Of a DNA stretch of 64,000 nt, positions 21,256 through 34,587 are shown one piece after another. Position 1 is the stretch's first letter. Every line of letters begins with the position of its first letter. The notes below the pieces were generated by a model. That model was not told the DNA's origin and made no database searches. It saw nothing but the letters and a program-made list of their open reading frames with translations. The stretch covers positions 71,777,348 to 71,841,347 of the forward strand of contig OX344764.1 of NCBI GenBank assembly GCA_947034895.1. The letters run 5' to 3'. Origin of the DNA: Rhytidiadelphus loreus. Lineage: Eukaryota > Streptophyta > Bryopsida > Hypnales > Hylocomiaceae. Made by a program: the position numbers and the translations under genes.

Positions 21256-22879
21256 TAAGAGTAGTGTTCAAGTTGGGAAAGCTACCCTAGCGAGGTATGT
21301 AACTTACTCACTTTCCCAATTCAAAACAGATTTTACTTTGTTTTGGTATGGATTTTAGGTTCAAGTGTTTGCCGTTTGATCGCGATGACGTTGTATAGGT
21401 TTAGTTTGCGAAGCTTTCTTTTCTTTGTGAAGAAGCTCCGTTTCTAAGAGAGGACGATGCACTCAATCATGTGAAGCTTATCATTAACTTATATCAAGTC
21501 TTTATGTGCATTGAGAGGTGAGGCGGAGGGTGTGTTTGTTGTTGGGTGTAAGGTAGAATGCTCTAAAAGCGACCAATTAAGAGTTGGTCCACCTTTTTCA
21601 TAGGCTTACGTGGAAAGAATTATTTTTAGATCATTTTTCAGAGGAAGAAAAATGGATGTGGAAACTAACACACGTGGTTTTATATTTTTTTCAAGCATTT
21701 TTTAATTACTTATAAATTTTCAAAGATTCAGGGCATAGGCACCTATTTGTGACCATAGGTCTCCTAAAATCTGTTCACTTGCAATTTGTAAACAGATGTG
21801 CAAAAATCAAAGGCAATGATTGGCTCTTGCAATAGAAAAATAATTATTTTTTCGATGCATTCAATTGCTAGAGTGGTCCATTTAAGGATCAGCCCATCTC
21901 CATTCTTCACCCCAAATAGGGGCGGTTTGAAGAAGGCGAGCGCTTTTAGAGCATACTACCTTACTGTAGATTTTTGTAGATTTTTTTTTTGGAGTAACGT
22001 CCTTTTTAACCTTCCTCATATTTCCTCTGATGCGTAGCCATTTCAATTTTGATTTCCAAAGTAAAAGTGTATGCTTATGTTTAGGTTTAGTTGGCATGGC
22101 TTTGTCCTCTTGCTTACTTCTAGTGCAAAGAAACTCACTCTAGTAGATGTAGGAGATGGGGTTGGGGTGTGAGTGTTCTTTGGATTATCCATAGTATTTT
22201 GTAGAGAAGACATCGGAATATGTATTGGGGTATGTGATTTTAAATATGTTTGTTATGTGCCATATGTTTTGTGTGCCCCTTTCATCTCATTTTTCATGTC
22301 ACAACTATTTTACCCGTCCATTTGTCAATTGACTTACTTTTGTTATTATGTTTATTCATTGTCACTAAATTTCTTGTTTGCTACAAGTTAAGAAGTTAGG
22401 GAGTGAGAAAGGGTAAGAAAACAAAAGGCAAGAATAATAATTATGATCCAATCTTTCTTAATAAGATTCTTGTTGCTACAATTTATATAATTCTTTTCTA
22501 TATAAACTTAAAATGAAATGTATGAAATTTGAAATTAGAGTAACATGGAATTGAAACCCATTGTGAACTAAATCAATTTGTTATTGTTGAAGGCTTTCCT
22601 AACTTCTTTTCTAGCTATACATAAATCCTAAGCTTCTTGCCTTGCCAGAAGGTTCATTGATAGAGATAAATTGTTGGATTGAATATGATTGTTTGCTAGA
22701 TTTGTTAAGGAAACAAGAGTTGTGATATTGGAAAAGGTAGTATTCAAGTAGCCTAGGTGTAGATTTGTACACTTGGCTAACTAATTGATTGTGGTGAATC
22801 AAGGAGGTAAAGAGAAGAGCACATGTTTGAATCTAAAACTTATGATTTTGATTATGTTGGTGGGAACTCACTGCTTATC
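21256..22879. other. Gene-free stretch
   Basis: AT-rich DNA with a few pyrimidine runs. No supported gene. Confidence 0.4.
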
Positions 22880-23575
22880 TAGATGCTAATGTGTTTATCA
22901 TAATTTCCAACTACAATGCAATGATAATCCAAAAGAGTGTTGCAAGATTGAGGAAAAAGAAATGATTCTTTTACCATGAGTATTAACTTCATGGCTACAT
23001 CCATAGAACTCATGAAATTTACATTTTGAATCTCACTATTTCTTACTATTTATTCTTGATTTGAATTGTAGACATAAAAATGATGTTTTTTTAATTTGAT
23101 TTGAACTCATAAAATGAAGTTTATGAATTTTAGTTTCTACTCCAATTGGAAATTTTGAAAAATTTATAAATTTCAATAGCTTATAGCAATATGAACTTTG
23201 GGTATATAACCATGGTTTGTTGATTTTCTAATTTTAGATTGACACGGTAACTTTGGTTTAGACCATGATGTTATACACTACAATATGCATTCATGGTGAC
23301 AAATTCAGTTTTTTTGAGTATATTTGTATTTGTTTTTTGTTTTTTCTTAAAAAACTCAGAAATATTTTAAATTTTGTAGTAGACATATGACTTATCTCTG
23401 AAAAATAAATATAAATTTTTTTCATTCATATTTAGTTGCAAAATGACAAGAAATAGAGTGATGGACAATGAGACTTCAAATTTGTGGTCATGGGGGCCAC
23501 ATCCTTGGGGGTTTAACAAAGAAACCTCCTTCAACTTGTGAATAAGATAGAAGTTCTATCATTAGGAAAAATAGG
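22880..23575 (+). repeat. Dispersed repeat, copy 1 (sister at 51330-52035)
   Basis: There is long collinear similarity to 51330-52035, for example AATATGAACTTTGGG, ACCATGATGTTATACA, GGTGACAAATTC and CCTCCTTCAACTTGTGAATA in the same order. The sequence is non-coding and diverged by substitutions and small indels. Its nature is unknown; it may be part of a larger non-autonomous element. Confidence 0.7.
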
Positions 23576-24225
23576 TTGCGTCCAAATAGCCCAATACAGT
23601 CTCACTAACCTAGATTGCTCTCGGGATGAGCATCAGACTCTGAAAGGCCACATGCATGAGTAAGTAAGATGGTCTTGGGTTTTTCAATTTCTTTACCGTA
23701 CTACAGAACAAGTACGTCCAATTCAATACATTCAATTAAGCAAAACCTTTAGTATGGATAAGATAGTAAGCAAAATTTGGATGCAGGTGACTGCTTGTGA
23801 AGAATTTTTTGTCATGTTTTGTCATTGAGAGAAAGCACTCAAAGGGATGAAGGTGAAGTTCAGATTCATTGAGGAGGCACAGTGCGGGCCAGTAAGTAGT
23901 TCTACCTTTTGGGGAACCTTGCCTCCAATTCCAAGTACAGCAAGGCTAAAATTGCTTAAGAGAATCACTGGCGATACAAATGTCACATATTACTTTGCTG
24001 CACATACAATTCACATTGCTCAAATTATTGTCAGTGGGATACAAATCCTGTGACATCGTCAGATTGTGATTAGAATTAATAGAATTGAAAGCATGTATTA
24101 TTACGCCAAAGAAGAAAATGACATTGGTGACAAGGAATGCAACAACTGAAGGAGAACTCTAGAAGATAAACGATTTCCACATTTTTCTTTAACATGAAAT
24201 TTTACTAATGTACCGTATCTTCCCA
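23576..24225. other. Gene-free stretch
   Basis: No conserved feature is recognised. Confidence 0.4.
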
Positions 24226-24229
24226 GGAA

Positions 24230-24585
24230 AGGAGATTCAGTTGCAACTGCGACCATTTCTTTGAGGACCTCCCATTTCTTGGTGGGCAGTCAGGACCAAA
24301 TCGTAATCCACCAGATGGTCACTCCCCATGAGACAAACAACAGGAATGCCTTGGCAACCTCGTGCTCAGCCAGCTTGTTGGCCACCACCAGCTGACCAAC
24401 ACCAATTCTAGAGTTTGCTTGAGAGAGAATTCATGGTTGGTTGCAGAAGCAACGTTGACGTGAACAGAATGGCTTGGCTGCTTCAAAATCACAACAGCTT
24501 CACCTTGCTGCAGGGAGCCACCTCGTGAACCCCCGAGGCTCACCAGGAGGCAGGCATTGACATGCAATGGGAGCTCTTGCATAAG
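24230..24585 (-). other. GC-richer open stretch, possible gene fragment
   Basis: One minus-strand frame reads QELPLHVNACLLVSLGGSRG and then EAVVILKQPSHSVHVNVASA. An overlapping frame downstream reads IGVGQLVVANKLAEHEVAKA and then AFLLFVSWGVTIWW before a stop. A frameshift between them would join the two into one plausible fragment with a hydrophobic end. I do not recognise the family. A MITE terminus abuts it at 24581. Confidence 0.3.
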
Positions 24586-24841
24586 GTGGGTACACCTAAA
24601 AGCGCCACTTATTGGCACTGTGTATAGTTACTGTTGTTAGGCTGATTAGATTTTGATTTAGTTGTGTGGGCAAGAACAAGCACATTCCAACGCACCAAAA
24701 AACATAAGATTTGAATACTATATGCAAAAGTTATTAGCAATCAAAGTCAATTTCTGAAAGTGTCATCTACAACCTGTGAAGATGACTGATTTTGAAAACA
24801 AATGATGGTGTGCAATGGGGCTCTACCCTACCGCTCATTAT
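24581..24841 (+). mobile_element. MITE with ATAAGGTGGGTAC ends, diverged copy
   Basis: The left end ATAAGGTGGGTACACC matches the element at 36228-36512, and internal similarity follows (CCAACGCACCAAAAAACATA, GCAAAAGTTAT). The right end is degenerate, near TACCCTACCGCTCATTAT. It is non-coding. Confidence 0.6.
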
Positions 24842-24849
24842 GCAACATG

Positions 24850-25761
24850 CAAGCTACAACTTCAAGTTAACCACAAGAAAAATGGGGTAAAGGATTATGA
24901 GAGCAAGTCGTAATTGGTGTTGGATAGTAATCAGTAGAGATGGGGTCTTAGTTGTGTCATGAGATATTTCTTTGTTAGTTGAGTTAAGGAAATGGAATGG
25001 AGGTTGGAGATTGGTTTGATTTGAAGTAGAAGGTTAACTAATTTAATCAACTTTTTGACTCAGGTTGCATTTATTAAACCAAAGATTAACTACATGTTTG
25101 AAGTAAAAAGAAAAGTCATTTCAAAGTCATTTGTTTTATGTACAAAAGACACATAAAGATATAAAAGACGTAGATAGGTGTTAGTTGTTGTAAGAGATAG
25201 TTGTTTTTTTGTTTATGGGAGTTTTACAAAATGTCAATTTAGCGTGAACTAATGTGCCCTATGCCTTTGCCATAGTATAATAAAAGTAAAATAAAAGTAA
25301 TTTTCTTATTTTTAAATTCATAAAACTTTTAAATTCAATAACTCTCTCACCATATGTCTAAACGCCATGAAACAAAGTCCGTACACAACTCCTCGCAAAG
25401 GGCTTTCCAATGGTATCCAAAACACGACCGGGGGACACATGGTTCTAAAGATCTCACTGTAACAAACAAACAAAACAAAACAAACAACCTAACTTAAGGG
25501 ATGGACTAGTATGTATGTCTTTGTGCCATTGCTACAATATAATATAATACAAAATAAAAGTAAAAGTATTTTTTTTAATTCTTTAATAATTTATAAAATC
25601 TTCAAAATTCAATGACTCACAATGTAGGTCCAGACATCACAAAGAAAAGCATGTGCACCCCTCCTCGTTGAGGGCTTTCTGATGGTACTAAGAATACAAC
25701 CACGGGACGTACAATTCATGACATCTCAACATTTCAAACAAAACAAAACAAATAGCCTAAC
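24850..25761. other. Gene-free stretch with a local duplication
   Basis: About 25250-25500 and 25520-25760 are related to each other: both contain an ATAATA/AAAATAAAAGTA run, TTCAATAACTC-like sequence, CTCCTCG, GGGCTTTCY and ACATCTCAC/AACATTTCAAACAAAACAAA. This gives two diverged tandem units of about 250 bp. There is no gene. Confidence 0.45.
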
Positions 25762-26715
25762 TTAAACCCTAAAGGACCATTGTTCATTCGAGGGACAAAT
25801 GGGATTTCAAGCACGTACCTATGGGCTAAATTTTTGTCATGATTTTTTGAAGATAAAAATATTGATTAGCTTCATGGGAATATATATAATTTTTCAATTG
25901 GTGCTAGGGAACAAAAGTTATGCCCAAATAAACCCAAAACAAGGAGAGGGATTAGCAAAAACAAATTCAAAATTTGAATTTCTTTTTTGAATTTTTTTTC
26001 TTATAGATTATATTTTTGTCTACATGGAAAGATTCGATTTAGTCCATTTGGATTTGTTATGAGAAAGTTATGGACAATCTTATTTTTTAGGCAATTAGAG
26101 CATCTTCTTGAAAAAATAACTTGTAAGATTCATTTTTTAATGCAATTTTTACTATTTTTCCAAAAAGAAATTCCACATGGTTTAGTTTGTTTCTTAGAAC
26201 AATCTCACTGTTGAAATTAGTGTGTTTTAATTCCATTTTAGAGATATTAATAATTTAGATTTTCCTTCTATCTCATATCTACTTCTACTTAATAATTTTT
26301 TAAAGAATAATTTTTTAAAGAATAATTTTTTAAAGAATAATTTTTTAAAGAATAATTTTTCTTTTTAATTCTTTCTTTTCCTGGACTCTCAATTAAATTC
26401 TCCACAATAAAGATGTAAAGATCAAAACTCTGTGGTGCAAAAAATTGAATTTAAGAAGGTTCAAAGTCAAATAATCTAGTTCCACAATGTCTTGAAAAAC
26501 TTGTTTTTTCCACTTTAAACGTAGATATCTTGCAATCTGTGTAGTCAAAATTTATGTAATTTTTTCCACAAATTTTCATACTAGTTAGATATAAGATCCT
26601 ATGGTCAGATGTGCAAAAAAACAATTTTCAATTTTTTTTTCACTCTCTTTGCTATAGAAATGGCAGTTTTGAGTGTTTTTTCACATAAAAAAGGCCTTGG
26701 TCCTTTAGGGGTTAA
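25762..26715 (+). mobile_element. 954-bp TTAA-flanked TIR element (copy P1)
   Basis: The ends are TTAAACCCTAAAGGACC and GGTCCTTTAGGGGTTAA. The TTAA target and CCC-starting end resemble piggyBac elements, but no transposase is present, so the class is inferred. It is collinear with P2 (32607-33529, inverted) and shares ends and interior with P3 (33670-34587). It contains a short tandem repeat at 26291-26360. Confidence 0.75.
26291..26360. repeat. 15-bp tandem repeat, four units plus a partial
   Basis: The unit AATAATTTTTTAAAG is repeated four times without change, then AATAATTTTT. It lies inside element P1. Confidence 0.95.
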
Positions 26716-27803
26716 GGTGAGGATGTATGATGTAGTATAGCTTTATTCTTTGAAATTATTGAAGTGTCTTAAAATGAATAAGGTAATAGGAATATATGAT
26801 TTATTAGATTTTTTTTCAATTGCTAATAAGATTCAACAAAAGAAATTAAAGTTATTTTAATCTATAAAGGACTAGAAGTCCATTTGATTTGGGATTTTAA
26901 TTTCATTTTTAAGTAAGCCACTATATAGTCTAATATTAATTTTTCAAAATTTGAGATGAAACAAGTATCATGTTAATATCTTTCTAGAACACAAATTTGT
27001 GCTCAATTTTAAAAAGCATAAGTATTAAGTAATATGTGCTTTTGGTCTCAATTCTCAACATTGACAAATCCTAAGAATTTATTTAATTTTGATTAATTCT
27101 TTTAATCCAACAATAATATCATGCTTCCATGTAGCTAAATCCTTGAAGTATGTTGCATTAAAATTTCAAAGTGAAAAACTCACTAATTGTAAGACATGTA
27201 TCTTAAGACTTTGTATCAAAGTTTTTTGTTGTGGATTTGTATTTGTCAACTTTCTTAAAAAAAAACTAGCAAACATGTATTTATCTTGTAACTTATGTAA
27301 GGTGATGACTTTCCTTGAAATTTAGTTGTGAATCCATGGAAAAATATTGAAAGAAAATAACTCAATTTTTTTTTAAATCTTATTACTCGAGCTATTTGTA
27401 TTCAAAACCAACAAAAAGACTTCAATAATTGAACATAACTTTGAAAAAGTTAATTCACATTCTATAAAATCTAACTTGCAATCTATGTATAAAATTTCAA
27501 TTGTAGAATTGCATTGCAATTGCCCCAAACTACGTCCGTCTATCCTTTATAGATTAATTATAGAAAATTTGCTCAAATATTTATTGGTTCTTTCTTCATA
27601 AAAAAATACTCAAAACTATCATTTATAGTGCACAAAGCATAAATAAATTAAAAAAATAGGATCAAATTTAACAATAGGATCTTGCATTAGACTAGTAATA
27701 GTATGTGTGGAAGAAATTTCAAGACATTTTTTATCACCTAGGTCTGCAAGAAATTTGTGTTAACTGAACAATATATTTTTTTAGTCCTTTATTACACTAG
27801 GTA
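26716..27803. other. Gene-free stretch with old duplicate of 10616-10848
   Basis: About 27030-27250 matches 10616-10848. Both lie downstream of the same TTAA element end, so the element plus flank was duplicated as a unit; this copy has about 270 bp more between them. No gene is seen. Confidence 0.5.
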
Positions 27804-28307
27804 CACTAAAAAGGATATTTAATGTTGGCAACACTATTTGCGAACCATGACACTAAATATCACTTACCCTACTAAAGTAAGTAACACTAAATGTAATTTC
27901 TAACACTAAAAGTATCTGTTTCCGACGTCGGCCGCCCCGCGCTGTGCTGGCCCTGGCTTCGATTTGCTTGCCGTCTGTCCGGTCTGTCGTCTCTTGTTTC
28001 TGTCCTTCTCCACCAGGCCACCTGTGGCTGGTGTTTGTAATTTTATTTCTGCAATGAAATCTCGTTTCATTTGTTCCAAAAAAAAAATCCCCACTAAAAG
28101 TACTCTATGGTAAATCTGAAATATGAAGAGGTTTACATTTAGTGTTACATTTCATTTACAGATTTCAGATTTTACATTTAGTGTTACAAAGGCGGCGCAT
28201 TGAAGTTTAGCACTACACTAATCGTCCTAAAATTGACATTTAGTGTAGGGTCAAGTAGGGTGGTAATTACACTAAATGTAATCCAATACTAAATATCCTT
28301 TTTAGTG
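27804..28307. mobile_element. CACTA-like TIR element, non-autonomous, split by a retroposed insert
   Basis: The left end CACTAAAAAGGATATTTA and the inverted right end are near-perfect. Subterminal ACACTAAATGT motifs occur many times in both arms in opposing orientation, as in CACTA (En/Spm) elements. The 3-bp flanks GTA and TAG do not match, so the exact ends or class are uncertain. It is non-coding. Confidence 0.65.
27915..28091 (+). mobile_element. Retroposed LINE/SINE-type insert with poly(A) and TSD
   Basis: This GC-rich 177-bp insert ends in CAATGAAATCTCGTTTCATT and a 10-base A-run. It is flanked by CACTAAAAGTA at 27904-27914 and 28092-28102, an 11-bp duplication. The same tail occurs at 16628-16691. 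It is most likely a strongly 5'-truncated LINE or a SINE, inserted into the CACTA-like element and therefore younger. Confidence 0.7.
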
Positions 28308-31301
28308 TAGTATAGGCTAGTAGACTTTGAATCCTTCCAATTTAATATTTTTGCACTAGTGATTTCAAATTTGAATTTTTTGTGTCTGAGAATTGAGTTG
28401 GAATTATTTGAAAAAAAATCAAATAAAAAAAACTTGATTTTCATTCTATAAATATTTGTTAAGTAGGTATAAGTGAATATGAGATTAAATTAAATTGTCA
28501 TTATTTCTAAGATGGAATTGAAACACTTTAATTCCAATAGTAAGATTATTCAAATAATTCAACTAAAACCAATGATAAGTGCAAAATGTTATAGAATTAT
28601 ATCGTAAAATAATTAATCCACAATCACATTTTCATCCATGGATTCATGAAAGACTATGGGGGAATAGAATAGTCTTATGTTTCAATCTCTTGAAAGACAA
28701 CAAGTTATAAGTTTTGCAAAAATTGTTGTAAATTTTGCAACAAAATATGATAATTTATATTTAAATTATAATTTCATGTTATTTATAAATAAAAAAAATA
28801 CTTACCAATAAATAATATAATTGTTAGAAGAATAACCCATATATAAGCATTCAGTTCATAGCTAGAATGTAATTCAACTTCATTTGTTGAATATATTATT
28901 GGATATCAATATTGAGTCTTTAGGTTTAATTAGTAATTAAATTTTTTAATAGTCCTTTTACCTTTTCTTGACAATAATTTTCTCTACATTTATTTTGTGC
29001 CCTTTTTTATATTTCAAGAACTACTTTAAGACAATATATTTCTTTATGCTACATCAATAATTATACAAAATAATTTACTAATTGAATCAAATATATAGCA
29101 CTTAGAGTCAAAATAGCCAACTCTGTACCATTGCATGAAAAAGCTACACCATACACACATGTCCATTGTTAAGTTTTATAGTTAAGAAATTAAATCAAGT
29201 ACCTACCACAATATGTAAATAATTATATATGAATTTTACTATGGTATTTATAATGTACTTGAAATAAAATAAAATAAAACGTATCTCTAAATATTGAATA
29301 AATGATATTTCTTGAACCTTTTTCATAGATTTTCATTGAGAAAGAAAATTTTGCTATAAATTTTATAATGATATAATACAAACTCTCTCTTGAATCATAT
29401 AAAAGAATACTTTAAATTTTGAAACTTTATGGCAGAGTAAATAGTCAACTAATGTCAAATTTTAGCAATTCAAACTTGCAAATTTAAGATTTTTGCTAAA
29501 TAATCTATAAAAACATCTAAAGATGTTTAAATACCTAAAAAACATTTCAAACACAATTGGGGCTTTTGGGGGAGATTATTTGAAGCAAAGAAAAGTTAAA
29601 TTTGTGAATCTAATTTTTCATACTTGTACTTTTGAAGCCCACTTAAGAGTACTTAGAATTTATCCATACAACTTTAAAATTAAAAAGAATATTTTGTTTA
29701 TTCTTTAATGATTTTCTACTTTACCAATATAATATTGAATGCAAGATTAGCTACTCAATGAAGTTTAAAATACATGGAATTTCTTTTCCAGAAAAGGACA
29801 TAATTTAGATTGATAAATTTTTTGCAAGCATGTCATTCCAACTAAAAATCAAGTGAAGGTATGCTAAGCATTGTATTTGTATGTAAAATTGCACTTTATA
29901 ATTTATTTAAGTTATAGTGATTGTTTATGTCTCAAAAGACCTTGATTGATAACTTTATTGGTTTAATAAATACATAAGATTTAGAACATGCCTTTGTCAC
30001 CAGTAGAAGTCCTTCTAAGAACCTATTTAATTACACAGAAAAAAAATGTCAATTCATATTTTTAGTAAAAACATGAATTTTGAAAGAATGCAATATATGA
30101 TGTACAATGTTTAGATTACTCATACATGTTTTACTTGTTGTTGATTGAATTGAAAATTATAAAATTTATATATAATTATAACTTATATACAAATTTAGTA
30201 ATGTATTAGACTATAATAAATAAATAGTATAAAAAAATATTGTGCACTATATCTGATTATATAAAAACAATTACTTAAAAAACATTTTAGGATGAAAGAA
30301 GACTCATTCGACACACAAAGTTCATTTTGTTTTTAATAAATAAAAAATGTTTTTTTATATAGTGCAGTAATTCTAATACTTTGGATCAAAACTTCATTAA
30401 TTCATGTTATGTCTTTAGTGAACAATGTAGCTAAAATATTTACAATGGTCTCTATTTGCTTCAATTTAACTCTTAAATATCCATGGAGTCACAAAACAAT
30501 ACTTAATACTTGGATTATTTTAAATGGACATTATAAAGTGAAGGGTTGCAATTTTTAACCCCTCTTTTTTGAGATTTTGTTTGTATATAATTGTACGTGA
30601 TGATATTTAAAATTCTCTCATTGATGTATTATTGAATTTCCTACAAAGTAAGATGCTTATGCAATGGTAATGCATTTTAGCAAGTTTTAGCTTGTAGTTC
30701 TTTTTCAAAACTTTAAGTGATAAAAATGATGGTCTATAAAATTTAAATACAATGAATGAGATGAATTTGATAAAGTCTATATTTTGTTTCAATTTATAAA
30801 ATTAAAAAAAAATCAAAAATCAAATATTTTACTAGAATTTGAATGTTGGACCAAAAACCACAATCCACTTGTTTGTAATTATTGAATGATATGGAAATTT
30901 GTTTTTGATTATGATATTTTCTACTACACTCCATATTCAATATCCATAGAGAATATTTCAAATTCTCTATGTACATTTTGTATTTGATATTTATCTTGCT
31001 TTCAACATTTGTTATAATTTCAAATCTTCACAAAATCTTTGAAATTTTAATGTCAAATGGAAGACATTTTTCCATCCTCAAATTAAAACATAATACTTAA
31101 ACCAATATATTAGTGATAGAAAGCTTGCAATGCAAAGCAAAAATTATATTTGATTCCATAGTCATATGATCCATCTATTAAGAATTTGACAATTACAAAG
31201 TATTATCCCTACACACATCTACAATAGAGGAACATTTTGACTTGCTTGACTATATTATAATAAGATTTGACAAAAAAAATGTAAAGAAAACACATACATA
31301 C
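28308..31301. other. Long AT-rich gene-free stretch
   Basis: Very AT-rich, with homopolymer runs. I see no gene, terminal repeat or RNA that I can support. Confidence 0.45.
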
Positions 31302-31416
31302 TTCTTTAAAATCGTCGTAAATCAAACAAGCTTCATTGGTACCACTGCCTCCAACAACAATCAACTTCTGTGACAATTTGGTTCCATACTTGGTACGTAG
31401 CATATAAGCGGCAAGG
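31302..31416 (-). CDS. Candidate exon of a WD40-repeat protein (downstream piece)
   Basis: The reverse-strand exon-like piece reads LAAYMLRTKYGTKLSQKLIV and then GGSGTNEACLIYDDFKE. It is bounded by TGTTGTAG before it and GAA|GTATGT after it, both good plant splice sites. The text resembles a WD40 blade of the type seen near the C-terminus of transducin-like proteins (...GGSG.NEA.I.D). It would follow the pieces at 40177-40301 and 39481-39620 on the same strand across an 8-kb transposon-filled gap. The entry phase does not match the preceding donor, so an exon is missing, unseen or decayed. Confidence 0.45.
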
Positions 31417-31900
31417 CTACAACATGATAACACTTTAAATCACAATTTCTCTTTCTATCATCAAAATGGAAACTTATTGCCAAACTTTAAACCAATAGTA
31501 ACCTTTAACAAACACTATCTACAATAATTTGACATTTTAGAGTCATTGGAGTGTTAAAATGTCTAAATATAGTGAAGATTCATGGTCAATTGTAATTTAG
31601 GGTCAATTGTAACTTAAGGTCAATTGTAATTTAAGACCTCTCTATTTTAACAAACATGAGGTTATTTTCATTTTTCATGCTAATAGATGATAAAATTAAA
31701 ATTAAAATAATTTTAGATTAAGTAATAATCTCATTATATACCTCATCAAATCCATTTATTGTTGGCCATTGAATGTTTCAAGGAGTTTACCGCTACCATA
31801 ATCCCATTCCTTAGTCCAAGCAACACAGTAGAACACAAGCATTCATATTGTAAAGCTACGATATTGGTACTTTGGCATTAATTAACAATGTTCTAATTAA

Positions 31901-32061
31901 AGTAAGTGAGCCCATTGTGGACAAAATGGAAGCAAATCTATTGTGGGCAAAATTATATTATTTAGTAGTGTATATTTTCAAAAATTGAATGTACACCACC
32001 ATTATAATTTTGTCTACAACAGGCTTGCTCCCATTTATGTGTGCAATGGGATCATTTACCT
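31901..32061. mobile_element. 161-bp foldback MITE with TAA flanks
   Basis: The arms AGTAAGTGAGCCCATTG and AGGTAAATGATCCCATTG are inverted, and similarity continues inward (GACAAAAT, GGCAAAATTATA). It is flanked by TAA at 31898-31900 and 32062-32064, which fits a Tourist-like element. Confidence 0.65.
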
Positions 32062-32111
32062 TAAATGATAGAAATGCAATATCTTATTTGTGTACTTTTG
32101 TGGCGCTTAAG

Positions 32112-32200
32112 GTAGACTAAAATGCTTAAGTACCTAGACTAAAATGTTTAGACTAAAATGCTTAAGTGCGCTACAAAAGTACTTAAGCATTTTAGTCTAC
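32112..32200. repeat. Perfect 22-bp inverted repeat with 45-bp loop
   Basis: The arms at 32112-32133 and 32179-32200 are exact inverses (GTAGACTAAAATGCTTAAG... and its complement). The loop contains two more partial copies of TAGACTAAAATG. It could form a hairpin or be a tiny foldback element. Confidence 0.9.
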
Positions 32201-32606
32201 ACAAACATGGAAAATTCATTGAAAAACTGAGTTCAATGTATGCAAACATAAAGATGAGGAAGAATGCAAAAAAAAAATCTCCAATTTTTTTTTTTATTGA
32301 ATAGAAATATGAATTTTTCATTTAGACCCATTCCGGTCAGCTTTGGCACTTCCCCCTATGCAAGGAAGGAAGAGAGATGAGTGGACGAGAAGGTACGAAC
32401 AAAGAATCTATACTACATACAACTATTATTCACAATAGGTTAGCCTAAAAAACCATGATATGGGACTGTCTAAAATAGGTACTTGTACCATAGTGCTAAT
32501 GTTTCAAATGTCAGTGCAACAAAAATTTATTGACATACATCAATTTAGATTTTTTTTTCCAAATTGAAAAACACCTAAAGTTGGTTAGTGCGCCGCCAGG
32601 ATCCAG

Positions 32607-33529
32607 TTAACCCCTAAAGGACCAGGGCCATTTTTCTGTCAAAAACTACTCAAAACTGCCATTTCTGCTGCATTCATCTAAAAAAGCAATTTTTTTTTTA
32701 GAATATAACCGTAGGATCTTGTACTTTACTAGTCAAGGAATATATGGTAAGAATTTCATAGAGTTTGATCGTACAGATTGGAAGATATTAGCATTCAAAG
32801 TTGAAAAAAGAAAGTTTTTTAAACACTAGCCTGCAATTTCAGATGACTTTGAATGCCATTTGTGGAAAAAATTTGCAACACGGACCTTGAATTAAGAAAA
32901 TTTTGTTGAAGAATTGAGTTGAAAGTCTAGAAAAAAAAATTTAAAAAAACACGATTGATTTTCATTCTTTAAAAAATTGTTAAGTAGAAGTAGGTCTAAG
33001 ATTGAAAGAAAAACTAAATCGTTAATAGCTCTAAAATGGGATTGAAACACAATAATTTCAATGGTGAGATTGTTCTAAATAGAAAACTTAACCTTGTCAA
33101 ACAAATTTTGTTGAAAAATTGTGAAATTTGCATTCAAAATTGAATCCTATGAGTTATTTTTTTAAGAAGATGCTCAAGTTGCCCCAAAACCAAGATTGTT
33201 CATAACTTTCACATTACAAATCCAAATGGAATGAATCAAAGCTTCACATGTAGACAAAAATATGATCTTTAAGAAGAAAAAAATTATAAAATTAATATCA
33301 AATTTTTATAGATTTTTTTTTCTGCCCGGTGATGTAAAAATTATGTTTAAGATGCCATAAATTTTGCTCCCGGGCACCAATTGAAATAAAATTTATATTC
33401 CCTCGAAGATAATAAGTTTTCCTATCTTATGAGAAAGTTACCAAAAAGTTTCACTAAAAAATGAGATCATAGGAACCTGCCCAAAATCCATTTTGTCCCC
33501 CGAGGGAACAATGGTCCTTTAGGGGTTAA
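32607..33529 (-). mobile_element. 923-bp TTAA-flanked TIR element (copy P2)
   Basis: The ends are TTAACCCCTAAAGGACC and the exact inverse. It is collinear with P1 in inverted orientation. No transposase gene is present. It is in the large gap between WD40-like exons. Confidence 0.85.
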
Positions 33530-33669
33530 AATATGACCATTCTCCTCATTTATGTCTAGAGCTTCGCCATACATTTCCACACCATAAATGCTATAAACAA
33601 ATGTTCCAAATTGGGCATCCCAAATCTAGTATGCAACTCAACAAAAACTGGAAAGAATCATAAGTGAGC

Positions 33670-34587
33670 TTAACCCCTAAAGGACCGGATTGTGTTTTTT
33701 GGTTGTATAGAAATATTGGGCAGGTACCTATGAGCGGAGATTTTCATATTTGGGGCTGAAATTTTAATAAAATGTGGGGGCAAGGAATATCTTTCATATG
33801 CACCAAATTTCATGACATTTGGGAATACGAGTCAAAAGTTATGGCCCAATATGTTACTTTTTTTACCGACAGGGCAGTTCGGGCAGATAAAAAAAATCAC
33901 CTTTTTTAGAAACAAAAATTTGGAATTGATTTTCTAGAGTTGTATATACACAAAAAGCTTTGAATCATTCCATTTTGATCAATGAGTCAAAAGTTATGAG
34001 GATTTTTTGTTTGTGGGCAGTTTTGGATTTCCTACTCTAAAATAAACTTTGAAATCCTTTATCTTACCCAATTTTCAATATTTTTTCGTAGGATGTAGAT
34101 ACATTATTACAACATTTAGACCATTGGGATTGGAAATTTTCAATTCCATATTTAAATTGTAAATAATTTAGTATTTTTAATCATTCTCTACTACTACCTA
34201 CTTACTATTTTTTTCCTATATGTTGTACTATTCCAAATGATCTGAAATTTTTCAAGCATGTGGCCAACTTGTCTAGGAAAACAAATCCAAAGAAGAACCA
34301 CCATTTAGGTCATTTTTTCATAGAAATGTGAGCTTGTGAAGTGCAGCTGCCCTGCTTTTCGCAGGGTCAAGAAAATGATTTGAGTTAATTTGAATGCTTA
34401 TATCTTGCAATCCACTAGGTGGAAATGTCTGAAATTTTTACCACATGTTTTTGATATTATATAATACAAGATTCTATGGTTAGATATGTCAAAAAGGTTT
34501 TTTTTTTTAAATTTTGGTACTTGTACTAGAAATGGCAGTTTTGGAGCGTTTTTGGTGAAAGTATAGTGACGGTCCTTTAAGAGTTAA
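33670..34587 (+). mobile_element. 918-bp TTAA-flanked TIR element (copy P3)
   Basis: It starts TTAACCCCTAAAGGACC and ends GGTCCTTTAAGAGTTAA (two mismatches). It lies 140 bp from P2 in opposite orientation. The interior matches P4 (43795-44529) closely, for example GAATTGATTTTCTAGA and TTTGAATCATTCCATTTTGA. Confidence 0.85.
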
